A DNA stretch of 64,000 bases from Liolophura sinensis (taxonomy: Eukaryota > Mollusca > Polyplacophora > Chitonida > Chitonidae): contig NC_088300.1 of the NCBI RefSeq assembly GCF_032854445.1, positions 2,234,001-2,298,000 on the forward strand, written 5' to 3'. Position 1 is the first letter of the stretch; each line of letters opens with the position of its first letter. Shown piece by piece: positions 1 through 11,209 of this stretch. The notes under the pieces are model-generated. The model saw nothing but the letters and a program-made list of their open reading frames with translations, was not told the origin of the DNA and did not search any database. The translations under genes and the position numbers were made by a program.

Positions 1-1
1 G

Positions 2-142
2 TTTGAGAGTGCCAGTAACCTCGCTGCGGAGACTTTCATCCGAACAGCACGTCGCTTGTCGCTCAAGGGACGACGGACTTCATCAACCAAGGGAACACAT
101 CCCATCTCACCACCCGAGAGCCCAAAAGGAGCAAAAAAATAA
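2..142 (+). CDS. Possible C-terminal exon of a gene entering from the left edge
   Basis: Reading from base 2 there are 46 sense codons and then a TAA at 140-142. The frame is open to the window edge. The peptide is basic and rich in Ser and Thr; it contains ARRLSLKG, which fits an RRxS protein kinase A type site, and a Pro-rich end (SPPESPKG). Composition changes sharply at the stop: the first 130 bases are fairly GC-rich, and what follows is AT-rich and stop-dense, as expected for a last coding exon followed by a 3' UTR. A second frame (from base 3) is also open to about base 171, so the frame choice is not certain. I do not recognise the family, and no splice acceptor is visible because the exon would start outside the window. 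AATAAA-type signals lie much further on (near 2172 and 2345). The coding call is an inference from frame and composition only. Confidence 0.3.
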   Translation, partial: FESASNLAAETFIRTARRLSLKGRRTSSTKGTHPISPPESPKGAKK

Positions 143-1115
143 TATCAGGCTTCTTATTTTTATAATGTAACAGTAATGATATATGAAGTCAGTGTCGAAG
201 GTCACAGGTTTAAGTATAGTCACGCATCGACACACACAAATGTGGGTGATTTGTGAGCAAATTGTGCAGTTGATTGCATAAACCCGAGGGTTGTTTCAAG
301 TGCTTTAATTAATTTGTGTTGTATTAGGTATAATTTAACAGTGTAGTAAAACAGTGTATTTTCATGTACCCTCTGTAAATTGTTTGTGTACTTTATGGTT
401 TTGCAGCTAGGTTGATTCCTGTAGGTCGTGGTGTTGTCCTCGTACCACTGTGTCTACTTTAATGTACCTGTCTGCTTTCTACATGGGTTTGTATAGGAAC
501 TTAACATAGTACATTCAAACTCGGTGTAACATTAGCCGTTGTGACATGTCTGGTCAAAATTCAGCATATTCAGGTTTCTATCAACATTGTCGGGGAAAAC
601 GCTCACTGTTATTCATTTGGTAAAGATGGCAAGTACAGTTGCATTATACTGCAAAATGTAATATATCGTAATTAACTTTTACAAAATGTCATCTATTGTA
701 ATTGAAAATGTTACATTCTCTGGCAAACATTCTAAAGACACATTAACATTGATACTTCTGATGGATAGTACAGTGTTTGGTATGTGCTTTCAGCAAGTAC
801 TTGTGTAATGAATTCGGGTAGCATTGTTTCATAAAAGGTGTACTAGTTAGAAGCAATTTCTAACTTCTGAATGTGTGTGGATTATTTGAAGCAGTTGTAT
901 TGTGACAGGTTGAATTGTATTGTATCAACACCCAGTGTCAGTCAAATGTCCAGAGGTGTGTTGGTGTACACTGTTTGGTTTTACATGGTTACAAAAGGAG
1001 TGCTGAAGGGGAAATGGCCATGCTTTTGTAACTTTATATTTTGAGTAATACTTTTAAGCTATGATGTTGCTTGAGTTTGCTTACCTTTGTATATAAATAT
1101 AGTATAAAATAGCAC
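143..1115. other. AT-rich non-coding DNA, possible 3' UTR
   Basis: Stop codons are frequent in all frames and no gene-like open frame is present. If the exon at the left edge is real, this would be its 3' UTR or downstream intergenic DNA. I see no array or mobile element here. Confidence 0.4.
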
Positions 1116-1334
1116 GTCCCGGTATCATGGAGCGATCTTAGACTTAAGTCAAACTTTTAATCATTAAATTTGGTATGTTCCTTTCCGTTATTTCAGCTCA
1201 AATTTGTTGTGCAATAACTTACCCAAAATTAACGTTGCCAAGCAATATTTTGACCTTGTTACATTAGAAATAACAATTTTAAAGTTATTTGACATTTTGA
1301 CTTCAGTCTAAGATCGCTTCGTGATTTCGGGGCC
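1116..1334. mobile_element. Foldback / MITE-like element with ~36-bp inverted termini
   Basis: The left end (1116-1153) and the reverse complement of the right end (1298-1334) share a cccg-NN-atca core followed by agcgatcttagact and aagtcaaa, with few mismatches. The inside is about 145 bp, AT-rich and without an open frame. A short non-coding element with inverted ends is typical of non-autonomous DNA transposons (MITEs). A target-site duplication could not be fixed by eye. No transposase is present, so movement would have depended on an enzyme supplied elsewhere. Confidence 0.6.
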
Positions 1335-3478
1335 AGCAGACTATTCAAGCTTCCTATGTTGAACATTAGACTAGAGCCATCAAGATAAAGTGTTCCACAA
1401 TTGTTTAAGTATTTTCTGACTGCAATGCAGTGCTTTCTTTCGCTTTTTAAGCTACATGTGTGTACCAGTGAACAAAATGCTTTACTAGAGGATTATTTTA
1501 TCACGAAACTTGGTTGTTCAGTTTTAGTTTAATCACTGTTTTAGCTATAATGTTCTGCCACTCTTGTAATGTTGCATGTGTTCAACACAATAATATTTAA
1601 CTTGAAGGAAACTTTTGTTTAACAAATTACTTTCATATTATCTTAAACTTACATGTATTCTTCTTGAAATAGATGTATGTATGTGTTTTTCTTGTGTCTG
1701 ATACTGCAGATTTCTAGATTTACCTGGATGCTTCATGGGGACTTTATAACTGTTAATACAGCGCCAAGAACGATGCCAGTAAAGACTTTCTTATGGTAAC
1801 ACCAAACTGAGTTGCGTCTTCTGTTAGTTTGTTCAGTCTAATGTGAACCTAAGCCTCAGACATATTTTGTGCAGACTGGCTGGCTTGGGCATTTGTAGAT
1901 ATCGTCTTGATCTGGACTGATATTAGCTCGTGTGATGAAGTCCAGTTCTTTGGGGTCTGAATGCATTGTAGTTACCTTTTCAAAGTAGTTACAGGTAACT
2001 ATTTTGCAAAAATGCAATAATTGAAAAAGAAAACAAATGTGTAAATCCACAGAATACGATTGTCCTTGATTAATAGTGTTTTCCGGTTTCACTCATTAGT
2101 GTTCAAGCACTCAGACCAACTCCATATAGTTGTTGTTTTCTAAATGCTGTTCTAAAGCAAGTCAGTAAGAATAAACTTAATGATAATATTCTTGAATTCA
2201 CAGAATATCGCTCCTCGATGTGTGGTGATCAGCTTCTGTAGATAGAAGCACTCTCGTTGTGCATGATCCCACAGCTGGTGAGGTCTTGCATGGCCCACAA
2301 GCCTTTCCTACACCTGTGCAAATGTTTTTAGTAAAAGGAACAGCTCTGAAAATAAAAACGACCTTGGAAATACAGACATTTGTGGAAATGCAATAACGAA
2401 GTTTTAAACTGACACGTGTGTAGAGGGCAGCTTATACAACAACGAAACTTGTCAACCTTAATTTATCGTGCTGTTCTGGAAGCTTCAATAATGAAAGTCT
2501 TCTAATTCGGTGTCCCGTCTTGACTGGACCAGTGCAGAACTAATATCGTGTTGGCTGGGCATCTTAGAATTTATGGACGTTTGTCAGCTCCCGGAGGACA
2601 TTTCTCACCATCTTTAGTGAAGGGATGTGATCAGCCCCGTCCCAACCGTCGGCACAACCACCTGGAGTGCTTCAGGTGACGGGACACCGCTTTCGTAACA
2701 TATACCTGTCCACACTGATGGACCACTCGCCCACGCCTTAAGCTCAGCGTACAGACGTGGTCTTATTAATCCTAGGTTTCTATGAATCCCAAGAGACCAA
2801 TATGCGTCTCGTCACGCAAATAAAACTTCATACACATTTACCAGCCACGAGAGGCTAGAAAAATAATTCCCCTCATTACCGTGAACTTGTCTCAGCCTTG
2901 ACACCACATCCATCACCGCCCTCGGGCTAACCCCGGGCCGTCCACGGATTCACCGCTCGGTCAATGGTGTTCATTTACCTGTATAAATATAGTTTATGGA
3001 CACGTCCGAGACGTCGGCTGTCAGCGCCCAAATGGCAACGTGGCCAAGTAAGCGTGTCACTGCAGGCACATGGTCTTAATGCTTTGCGTAATCGTACGTG
3101 GTTTTTGAATGTGCGTTAGACCTAGTTGGATTCGTTCCTTTCAAGGAATCAGAGAAAATATCAACTGCCAGTTACATGATAGATTCCATGCATGAAGAAC
3201 TGGAGAGCTTTGTGAAAGGAAGAGGGCACGAATTGTGCTGAGGGAGGGAGCAGATTGTGGCATTAGAAATAGAGGTCTGTCACGCGCCGATAGGGAATGT
3301 GACGATTGGTGCGAAGACACGTGATTTTTCCTGATTTGTCAGGAATTCCACATACACAGAGATGACTTAGATTTCTACTGGCAACCAAAACCTTAAATAG
3401 CTGAACCAAGGGAAGTTTCCAGCGCCTCGTTTCACAAAACTTTTTAAGTTCAGTAAATTGCTGAAGTAGGTAATATTC
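1335..3478. other. Non-coding DNA, no gene recognised
   Basis: AT-rich sequence with only short chance open frames, including a 78-codon minus-strand frame at 1856-2092 without recognisable motifs. AATAAA-like hexamers occur near 2172 and 2345. A more GC-rich patch at 2570-3010 has no convincing exon. Confidence 0.4.
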
Positions 3479-4138
3479 CGTTTAAGTCCAATATAGAGTG
3501 TTTTCCGAAAAAAGTTAAGTAAAACACTGCACAAAACGTGAGCAAGTTAAAAAAATTGCTTAAGTATGGCAAGGAGGTTGCTTATGTAAAATACCACTAC
3601 CAAAGATGGCGTCTGCCAGGCGAAATATAGGCGGATGCTTGATTAAATTTGTCCAGAAAATGGTTTACGTCATAGACAAAACCGGTTAGAATAATGCACA
3701 CCTCACCAGGTACAAGCATGGTACCGATTTTTGCCCAAGACGACCTTGTTTTTTTGTCAAGTCGCTTCGTTTACTTCGAGAGAAGCAAATCGGGTGCACT
3801 CCCTGTGGTACTCCAAATCTGTATGTCTCAGATTTATGACCAAGGGCAGCTTTCTAATAACCTTTCTAAAAATGTAAAAATCTTTTAATTTTCAACTGCC
3901 AAAAAGTAAATAGTTAATAAAATTATGAAAAAACGAAAATGGTAAATGGAGGTAATTCAATATAGAGTGAGCCCCTTGATTTAATGTCACATACTGAATA
4001 ATTTATTCACAATTCATTTATTCCAAAAATGTAACTTTGCTTGTCATAACTATTGCAATGTCATCTTTGTACATTATTTCGTTTAAGTCCAATATAGAGT
4101 GTTTCCCGAAAAAAGTTAAGTAAAACACTGCACAAAAC
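3479..4138. repeat. Direct repeat pair of ~59 bp (3479-3538 and 4080-4138)
   Basis: The two copies begin cgtttaagtccaatatagag and continue nearly identically to acactgcacaaaac, with one substitution (ttttccg versus tttcccg). They are about 600 bp apart. The second copy ends within ten bases of the 58-bp array that starts at 4148. The DNA between them is AT-rich and holds no convincing gene. The pair could be a local duplication or the ends of a small unrecognised element. Confidence 0.7.
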
Positions 4139-4147
4139 AACAGTAAA

Positions 4148-4690
4148 ATGTTGTCTTACTGAAGCATTCAGGTCTTCCACATCGTTAGTGTTCAGGTAGG
4201 CCTAAATGTTGTCTTATTGAAGCATTCAGGTCTTCCACATGATTTGTGTTCAGGTAGGCCTAAATGTTGTCTTATTGAAGCATTCAGGTCTTCCCCATCG
4301 TTAGTGTTCAGGTAGGCCTAAATGTTGTCTTATTGAAGCATTCAGGTCTTCCACATGGTTTGTGTTCAGGTAGGCCTAAATGTTGTCTTATTCAAGCATT
4401 CAGGTCTTCCACATCGTTAGTGTTCAGGTAGGCCTAAATGTTGTCTTATTGAAGCATTCAGGTCTTCCTCATTGTTAATGTTCGGGTGGGCCTAAATGTT
4501 GTCTTATTGAAGCATTCAGGTCTTCCACATCGTTAATGTTCAGGTAGGCCTAAATGTTGTCTTACTGGAGCATTTAGTTCTTCCACATCGTTAATGCTCA
4601 GGTGGGCCTAAATGTTGTCTTATTGAAGCATTCAGTTCTTCCACATCGTTAATGTTCAGGTAGGCCTAAATGTTGTCTTACTGAAGCAGT
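4148..4690. repeat. Minisatellite, 58-bp unit, ~9.3 copies
   Basis: The unit starts atgttgtcttattgaagc and ends near gttcaggtaggcctaa. Unit starts fall at 4148, 4206, 4264, 4322 and so on in exact 58-bp steps. Copies differ by scattered substitutions, for example cgttagtg versus ggtttgtg, and no length change is seen. The period is not a multiple of three and the frames contain stops. Confidence 0.95.
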
Positions 4691-4829
4691 ATGCATACTC
4701 ATTTCAGTCTCAACTGTAAATAGTTTCTAAAATTGTGAAGCTTCAAAATAACTTTTCAAATGAAATTGATTTACGGTTGAAAAACAGTCTTTTAAAATAT
4801 CACAATTCTATGTCTTTTTTGCATTTCAG

Positions 4830-5326
4830 ATGATTTGTGACCATCAAATGATGATAACAAACAAGCCTGCCCAATGGCCCGACAGTGTCCAAGATAGCCA
4901 TGTTTGTACTGTCAACTGTACAGAGACTCACTTCAAGATATTTTGGCGTGGTAGTCAGTTAATTGGTGAGCTTAAGCTGTTAACCATAAGCTGCACATAT
5001 ATATGTAGGTTGAAGTTTTATTGGGGGTCTAAGTTGAAGTATTGAATGTATTTTCAGATTGTTCCTATTAAAACTGCTGACCCCGTACAGAAAACTCACC
5101 ATACAGGAACTCCACCATGAGCGACACAAAAATGCTGAAACAAGGACCAGGGTGCAAGATGACCAGGCGTTTGGGGTGCCGAAGCGAAGGTTTTCTTGCC
5201 TTTATGCACATGGCACTAAACTAAGTGTTCAAACTTGTTTGTTCTGTTCAGCTATGGGCAGAGGAGATATTTTACCCCAGGATATAATGTCCCCCAACCT
5301 CTGTTCTTCCTGTGGAGAACGGAATT
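4830..5326 (+). other. Possible exons of an unrecognised gene (weak)
   Basis: An acceptor-like ttttttgcatttcag precedes an open stretch at 4830-4965 that ends in a donor-like ttaattg/gtgagc. A second acceptor-like attttcag at 5050-5057 precedes an open frame reaching a TAA at 5324-5326, whose end has two Cys-x2-Cys pairs (CLFC and CSSC). An AATAAA-like signal lies near 5377. However, joining the two pieces at these sites gives a stop within five codons, and two frames of the second piece are open for a long way. This may be part of a gene with another splice pattern or chance. Only transcript data would decide. Confidence 0.15.
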
Positions 5327-8300
5327 AAAAAACAGTGAGATAGCGGCCACAGTTTTGGGGTGAAAATTTAACATTTAATAAATTATCTGTACTATATAAC
5401 AGTTAATAAGCAAAACATATGATATGATTACTTTGTAACATTCATAAACAAAATGGTTATCATGTTACCACTGCTTGAACCCATATATCAGTTATCAGTA
5501 CACCTGTTTAATATGTAAATGTCTACACATATATATTTGAAATAAAGGCTTTACTTGTGATGTCACTGGAAACAAGTGTGGGGAATGGGAGTATCAAACA
5601 ATAGGATCCAAATATTCTATAACAAACAAAGTGTGTAAGTAGAAATCTGCTTATTTTTACTGTGTTTGACTTAAAATTTCCTCCATGATGAGGTTACTCA
5701 ATTTGTCTGAGTTCTGTGGAGCTTAGGAAAGTGTTCATATGGTATCCCACTGACAAAATTTAAGTTTCAACAGAAAAGGTAATATTTTAGAACATTTATT
5801 TGCCTCTAAAAATATACATACTTAGGAAAATTTTTAGGGCAAATAAAGTAATTCATGCAATTTTCTGACACCAGTTTACATGTCCAATGCTTATTCAAAA
5901 GTGTAAATATTAACTTCAGTCCAGGGGCTGTGAAATGGGTCGATTGCTTTTCTTCTATGTTTATTTTCTTGTAACTAATGACCAACTGTCTTCTAGTACA
6001 ATTCATTGGTCTTTCCCACCCACAAAGGGCCTATCAGTTATTCTGTCTGTAAAAGGGGACCCAGCCCCACCTCATGACATCACTTTAAAGAGAATGCAAT
6101 GCACCAGAACGTCATATTATGATATATTGTCAGACTGTAGACATTTTCCCGAAATTTGTTGCATCCAAGTCGTTACCATTTCTATTTGTTCGGTTAGTGT
6201 GAGCATGAAAATCTTCATTATTTGTTCCGCTGCCATATGTGACAACAGATCAAGCCTTAATTCCAATAACTCACTCACTGACATATCAAGGCAACATATC
6301 GTAATACAATAAATGCCCTTATATTAGAACTGTTTCTCATCAGTACAAATATGGCAAGAATACATAAAATATATCTACAATATGTCAACCCTTTTTTCAG
6401 TCTTCTCAGGATTATATCCAAATGTTCATCACATATAGCAAACGTAATTAACAGTCCATTCTACCATTTAACAGATAACTTCTTCAACGGACCATGAAAA
6501 ATTTTCTATAATAAGTTTGTTGGCATTCACGCAGTTAGGAAGATCAACTGTTTTGCAGTAATCCATGTGGTCAAGCAGTGTTAGTGCCGTAATCCCTACT
6601 TTTCCAAGAGAGGGAGTACTGGGAAAGCCAATTGCAGTGCACTTTTTTTAACATACTCAACACTTCACTATGTTGGGTCATCAGCAATACACATGGAAAG
6701 TGTGAAGTGGACTGAGTAAAGGTGGTTGAGAACATCGAATGCATACATGTGCATACATCTATAGGTCTACATAAACGTACCGTTACAGAGATTCTTGTAG
6801 TTACATATAGGACTACGACTTGTCATAATATTCCAGAATAAATTTATTATTTCAGCTCTTCATCAAGAGGAATGTATCTGAATGACACTCACAGGTCTAC
6901 ATTTATCTGTTACACCTCAACCTACTGGCTTAATCCCAATAACTCACTCACTGACAACTTCACGTTTTCATTTTGTTTTGATAGCAGGGGTTGCACTATG
7001 TTTTCATTCTATGGGAGCTTGCCTAATACGACTGGTAATTTTGTTGTTTTTTTTTTTTTTTTTTGTTTTTGTTTTTTATTTTGACCTGTCGAAACATTTC
7101 TGTATGTATGCGAACCACTGTCGTTTTGGGATCAAAACATGACACGCTTACATGTTATGCTAAATCCAAATGTAGGCCTACATTAGAAGACAAAAGTTTA
7201 TTATTTGTGCTTTATTTATTGGCAGTATATAGTATAAATCTAAAGTGTTTTTGAACAGTCATTCTTGTAACCGTCGTAATTCCTTGCATTAGCCTCTGTC
7301 CTGAGAAATCAATGATACATGTAGGGGGCCTACACGTTGGAAACTGTACCCTCGACAACACTTTAACATAGCACAAATAACTTACGATCGGTGTAGAATT
7401 AAAACCATACATTTGGGGCGATATTAGGATGATTTAATGCAGTACAGTTGCAGAACTACAGTAGCAAATTACTACATGTTCAAGGTAAACACTAAAGAAT
7501 GTCACAAATACAAATATCATTGTAGTCATTCTCCACGACCGCGGATAGTGATGAATAAGCCTTTGCTGTAAGCTTTACTTTCTGAACACTAACATGTAGT
7601 GGAGAGCGTCGCACACATACATTTACTTTGGAGATCTAGTTTCGATTTTGACAGGACTGTTTGCTTTAAATCTCGCATGTGCGCTGTAACTTTCAGAAAT
7701 GTAGGCGTACACACAAATCGTCACGCGTATTCAGTACGCTCTGCTTTAGATTTAGAAGCGCATCATCTAAATTTTAAGCGCATTTACGCCTGCACGCCCC
7801 TTATCTTCAGCACTGGGGTCAAGGTCCAATGGCATACCCGCCACCATGCCGTCACCATTTTGGTGACTAACAAAGCGCTCGATTGCCGTAACGTAGGCCT
7901 AAATATTATTAGCAGCTGTTAAATACATGAATGTAGGCTGCCTTACATGGTATAAATCGTTTCGCTACATACGCTATCACAGGCAATCAAGCTACTAAAT
8001 GGTATGTGACATTTACCATCACCATCCTCAGAATAGTGCAAGCGCATTCGATAACCTTTCGTGATACGAAACCAAACGAATAATAAATGAAGGCACGACT
8101 CCAAACATAATAAAAAATTTTATTCAGCGCATAATCATAACGTATAAATCCTAACAAAAAAATGAAGAAATATCACGAAAGGAAGCTAATATCTGATCAT
8201 AACGCACGGTCTATTTCGTTAAGCGAAAGGATTAATTTGACAGTGATGTGTTGATTGCTGTGAAGAAAAGAGACAAAGATAGTCAAATACAGATATGCAC

Positions 8301-8599
8301 AGTTTTTGACAAATGCCCCATCAGGATACCCACCCAGAAGTGATATTTTCTTTGCACAATGGGGAACTCCAAGAAAATGTAATTGGGTTATATTGCACGA
8401 ACCCTGTCGAAAATATAAAACAAATTATACCAGGCCAAGTACTTTACGAAAACTTCTATTGAGCCTGGACGTAAGTGCTCGTAAAATTAGAAAGTCGTTG
8501 ACTTGAGGTAGCCAAGTTATTGATCACTACTCTTCGCCTCTTCACCGTCACCATCAATATGTTCCCATCTTCAGTTGTTTCATCGCTTGACGTTCAGCA
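5327..8599. other. Non-coding DNA, no gene recognised
   Basis: AT-rich DNA with chance open frames of 60-125 codons and no recognisable motif. A short sequence around aataactcactcactgac occurs at about 6262 and again at about 6938, with similar flanks. A T-rich run lies at 7045-7080. I found no convincing exon or RNA gene. Confidence 0.4.
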
Positions 8600-8835
8600 T
8601 GAAGGGGGAAGTGCAACGACTGGTTGACCCATATCAGTATAATGGCTCGGGCGGGGCCGCTTACTTGCCTTCGGTAAGGCGTCTTAGTGGAGCAGCGCTA
8701 GATAAAAGGGCGGTGGAAATCCGTCCTTCACAAAGAGGCACATTACATGCACCCTAAGGATTCCTTCGTCGTCATGTAACTGAAAAATTGTTAAGTACGA
8801 CGTTAAACCCAAAGCACTCACTTGTTTCACTCGCT
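8600..8835 (+). mobile_element. SINE (molluscan type) ending in a CACTCACT tail
   Basis: The sequence runs from about aaggggg at 8600, through a GC-rich head around 8645-8700, to a region with degenerate RNA polymerase III box A (tagtggagcag near 8688) and box B (ggtggaaatccgtcc near 8710) matches. It then reaches a conserved tail with aagtacgacgttaaaccc and a short cactcactt repeat. I recognise this body and tail as a SINE family widespread in mollusc genomes. Its end resembles the ends of the other SINEs here (agtacggcgtaaaacaccaa on their sense strand). The 5' edge is approximate and no target-site duplication was resolved. Confidence 0.75.
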
Positions 8836-9217
8836 TTTCAACCAACCCGCCCTTCCACCTACCCACCTTCCACAACTGTTTAAAAATACGCGTCTTTATT
8901 ACCTCCACGCAATAAAGAGTTTCACGCGACCGCTTACATCACTGAAAACAAGTTTGCTCAGCTAAGCAAATTGCTCTTCTTGCTTAAGTCCGTTCGAAAA
9001 ACAGACTCAGCTGAGCAAAACACTTTTACTTACGCAATAAAACTTAAGAAGCTTTGTAAAACCGTCCCACGGATAAATGCCCTTACACTAACTCCTAAAC
9101 AAACAAACAAACAAAAAATTCTATAGGCCTAGTTACGGAATGATACAAGTTGAACAGTGAAGATCTCAAGGATCCGTTTTCTTTTTTTTTGTCTTTAATG
9201 TGATGTGTTGAAAACAG

Positions 9218-9482
9218 GCGATATTCGTATGGAAAACACATGCTGTATTCATGTATAAAACATTATAATTCTATAGTCGATATTCGTGTGGGAAACATGG
9301 GCGATATTCATGTGGAAAACACGGGCGATATTCGTGTGGAAAACATGGGCGATATTCGTGTGGAAAACGTGGACGATATTGGTAAGGCATGCTATATTCA
9401 TGTATGAAACATACATCTTCAGGCCTCGAAAATATGAGCGATATTCGTGTAGAAAACAGCATACGGAGAGGACATTCGTTAA
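9218..9482. repeat. Minisatellite, 24-bp unit, degenerate edges
   Basis: The core at about 9277-9380 repeats gcgatattcgtgtggaaaac plus four bases in 24-bp steps. More diverged or spaced copies (attcatgtatgaaacat, gatattcgtgtagaaaac) extend to both sides. The unit is a multiple of three and lacks stops in some frames, which produces short repetitive open frames on both strands. These are not evidence of a protein. Confidence 0.85.
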
Positions 9483-9560
9483 GAAAACATAACTGAGATT
9501 CCCACCACAAAATCCAAAGAAAACATACAAAATACTATCCTAATGGAATTCTAAATGAGC

Positions 9561-10855
9561 GTTGTAATCGTTTGTACACGCACAATAGGGAAGCCTATAG
9601 CGAAGCATCAGTATGGATACAGTTGTAATCGTTTGTACGGGCACAATAAGGAGGCCTATAGGGAAGCATCAGTCTGGGTACAATTGTAATAGGAAGGCCT
9701 ATTGGGAAGCATCAGTCCGGGTAAACTTGTAATCGTTTGTACACGCACAATAGGTAAGCCTTTAAGGAAGCATCAGTCTGGATACAATTGTAATCGTTTC
9801 TACACGCACAATACGGAAGCTTATAGGGAAGCATCAGTCTGGGTAGAGCTGTAATCCTTTTTACACGCACAATAGGGAGGCCTATAGGGAAGAATCAGTC
9901 TGGGTACAGTGGTAATAAGGAGGCCTAGGGGAAGCATCAGTCTGGGTAGAATTGTAATCGTTTGTACACGCACAATAGGGAAGCCTATAGGGGAACATCA
10001 GGCTGGGTACAGTTGTAATCATTTGTACACGCATAATAGGAACGTCTATAGGGAAGCATCAGTCTGGGTAGAATTGTAATCGTTTGTACACACACAACAG
10101 GGAAGCCTATAGGGGAACATCAGGCTGGGTACAGTTGTAATCATTTGTACACGCACAATAGGAATGCCTATAGGGAACGTCAGTCTGGGTAGAATTGTAA
10201 TCGTTTGTACAAGCAGAATAGGGAGGCCCATAGGGAAGCATCAGTCTGGGTAGAATTGTAATCGATTGTACAACCACAATAGGGAGGCCGATAGGGGAAC
10301 ATCAGTCAGGGTACAATTGTAAGAGGGAGACCTAGGGGAAACATTAGTCTGGGTAGACTTGTAATCATTTGTACACTCACATTAGGGAAGCCTATAGAGA
10401 AGCATCAGTCTTGGTACAATTGTAATAGAGAGGCCTAGGGGAAACATCAGTCTGGGTGGAATTGTAATAGTTCGTACACAATGAACAAGGAAGCCTATAG
10501 GGAAACATCAGTCTGGGTAGACTTGTAGTCATTTGTACACTCACATTAGGGAAGCCTATAGAGAAGCATCAGTCTTGGTACAATTATAATAGAGAGACCT
10601 AGAGGGAAGCATCAGTCTAGATACAGTTGTAATCGTTTGTACACGCACAACAGGGAAGCCTATAGGGGAACATCAGGCTGGGTAGAATTGTAATCGTTTG
10701 TACACACACAATAGAGAGGTCTTTAGGTAAGCATCAGTCTGGGTACAATTGTATTCGTTTGTACACCCACAATAGGGGGGCTTAGAGAGGAAGCATCATT
10801 CTGGGTAGAATTGTAATCGTTTGTATGCGCACAATAGGAGGCCTATAGTGAAGCT
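9561..10855. repeat. Minisatellite, ~61-bp unit with short variant units
   Basis: The unit starts gttgtaatcgtttgtacacg and continues cacaatagggaagcctatag, gaagcatcagtctgggtaca. Full copies step by about 61 bp. Some copies lack the cgtttgtacacgcac part (for example near 9685, 9913, 10320 and 10425), so the array mixes long and short forms. Copies differ more from each other than in the 40-bp and 45-bp arrays, which suggests an older array. Confidence 0.93.
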
Positions 10856-11209
10856 TGAACGGCTCATACATATAACCCCTGGTTACAAACAGTTACGGGG
10901 CAGAATACAAGATATGGCAACTGGATTTTTTCCCAAACTGGCAACTTCTAAATAGAATTAGGTTCAAAATGTCTACCATCTGACATGCAGAGCAGCTATT
11001 ATATGTATGTGTATACTAACCACGTAACTCACGTTTTCAGGAAAATTGTCCGAGTTTAACAATACAAGAATATTTGTACAGATGCATCCCAGATTAAACC
11101 TGTCTCTTATGCTGACAGTATTTGCCTTCCTATTTGTAGATAGCTACATACATGTATATTAATTATTCCTGGGATAGACGAAGTAAAATGAGGTATGTAG
11201 CCTCATTTG

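Noticed and set aside
4830-5326. Two-exon gene with a Cys-rich end
   Set aside because: Joining the best donor and acceptor gives an early stop. Kept only as a weak feature.
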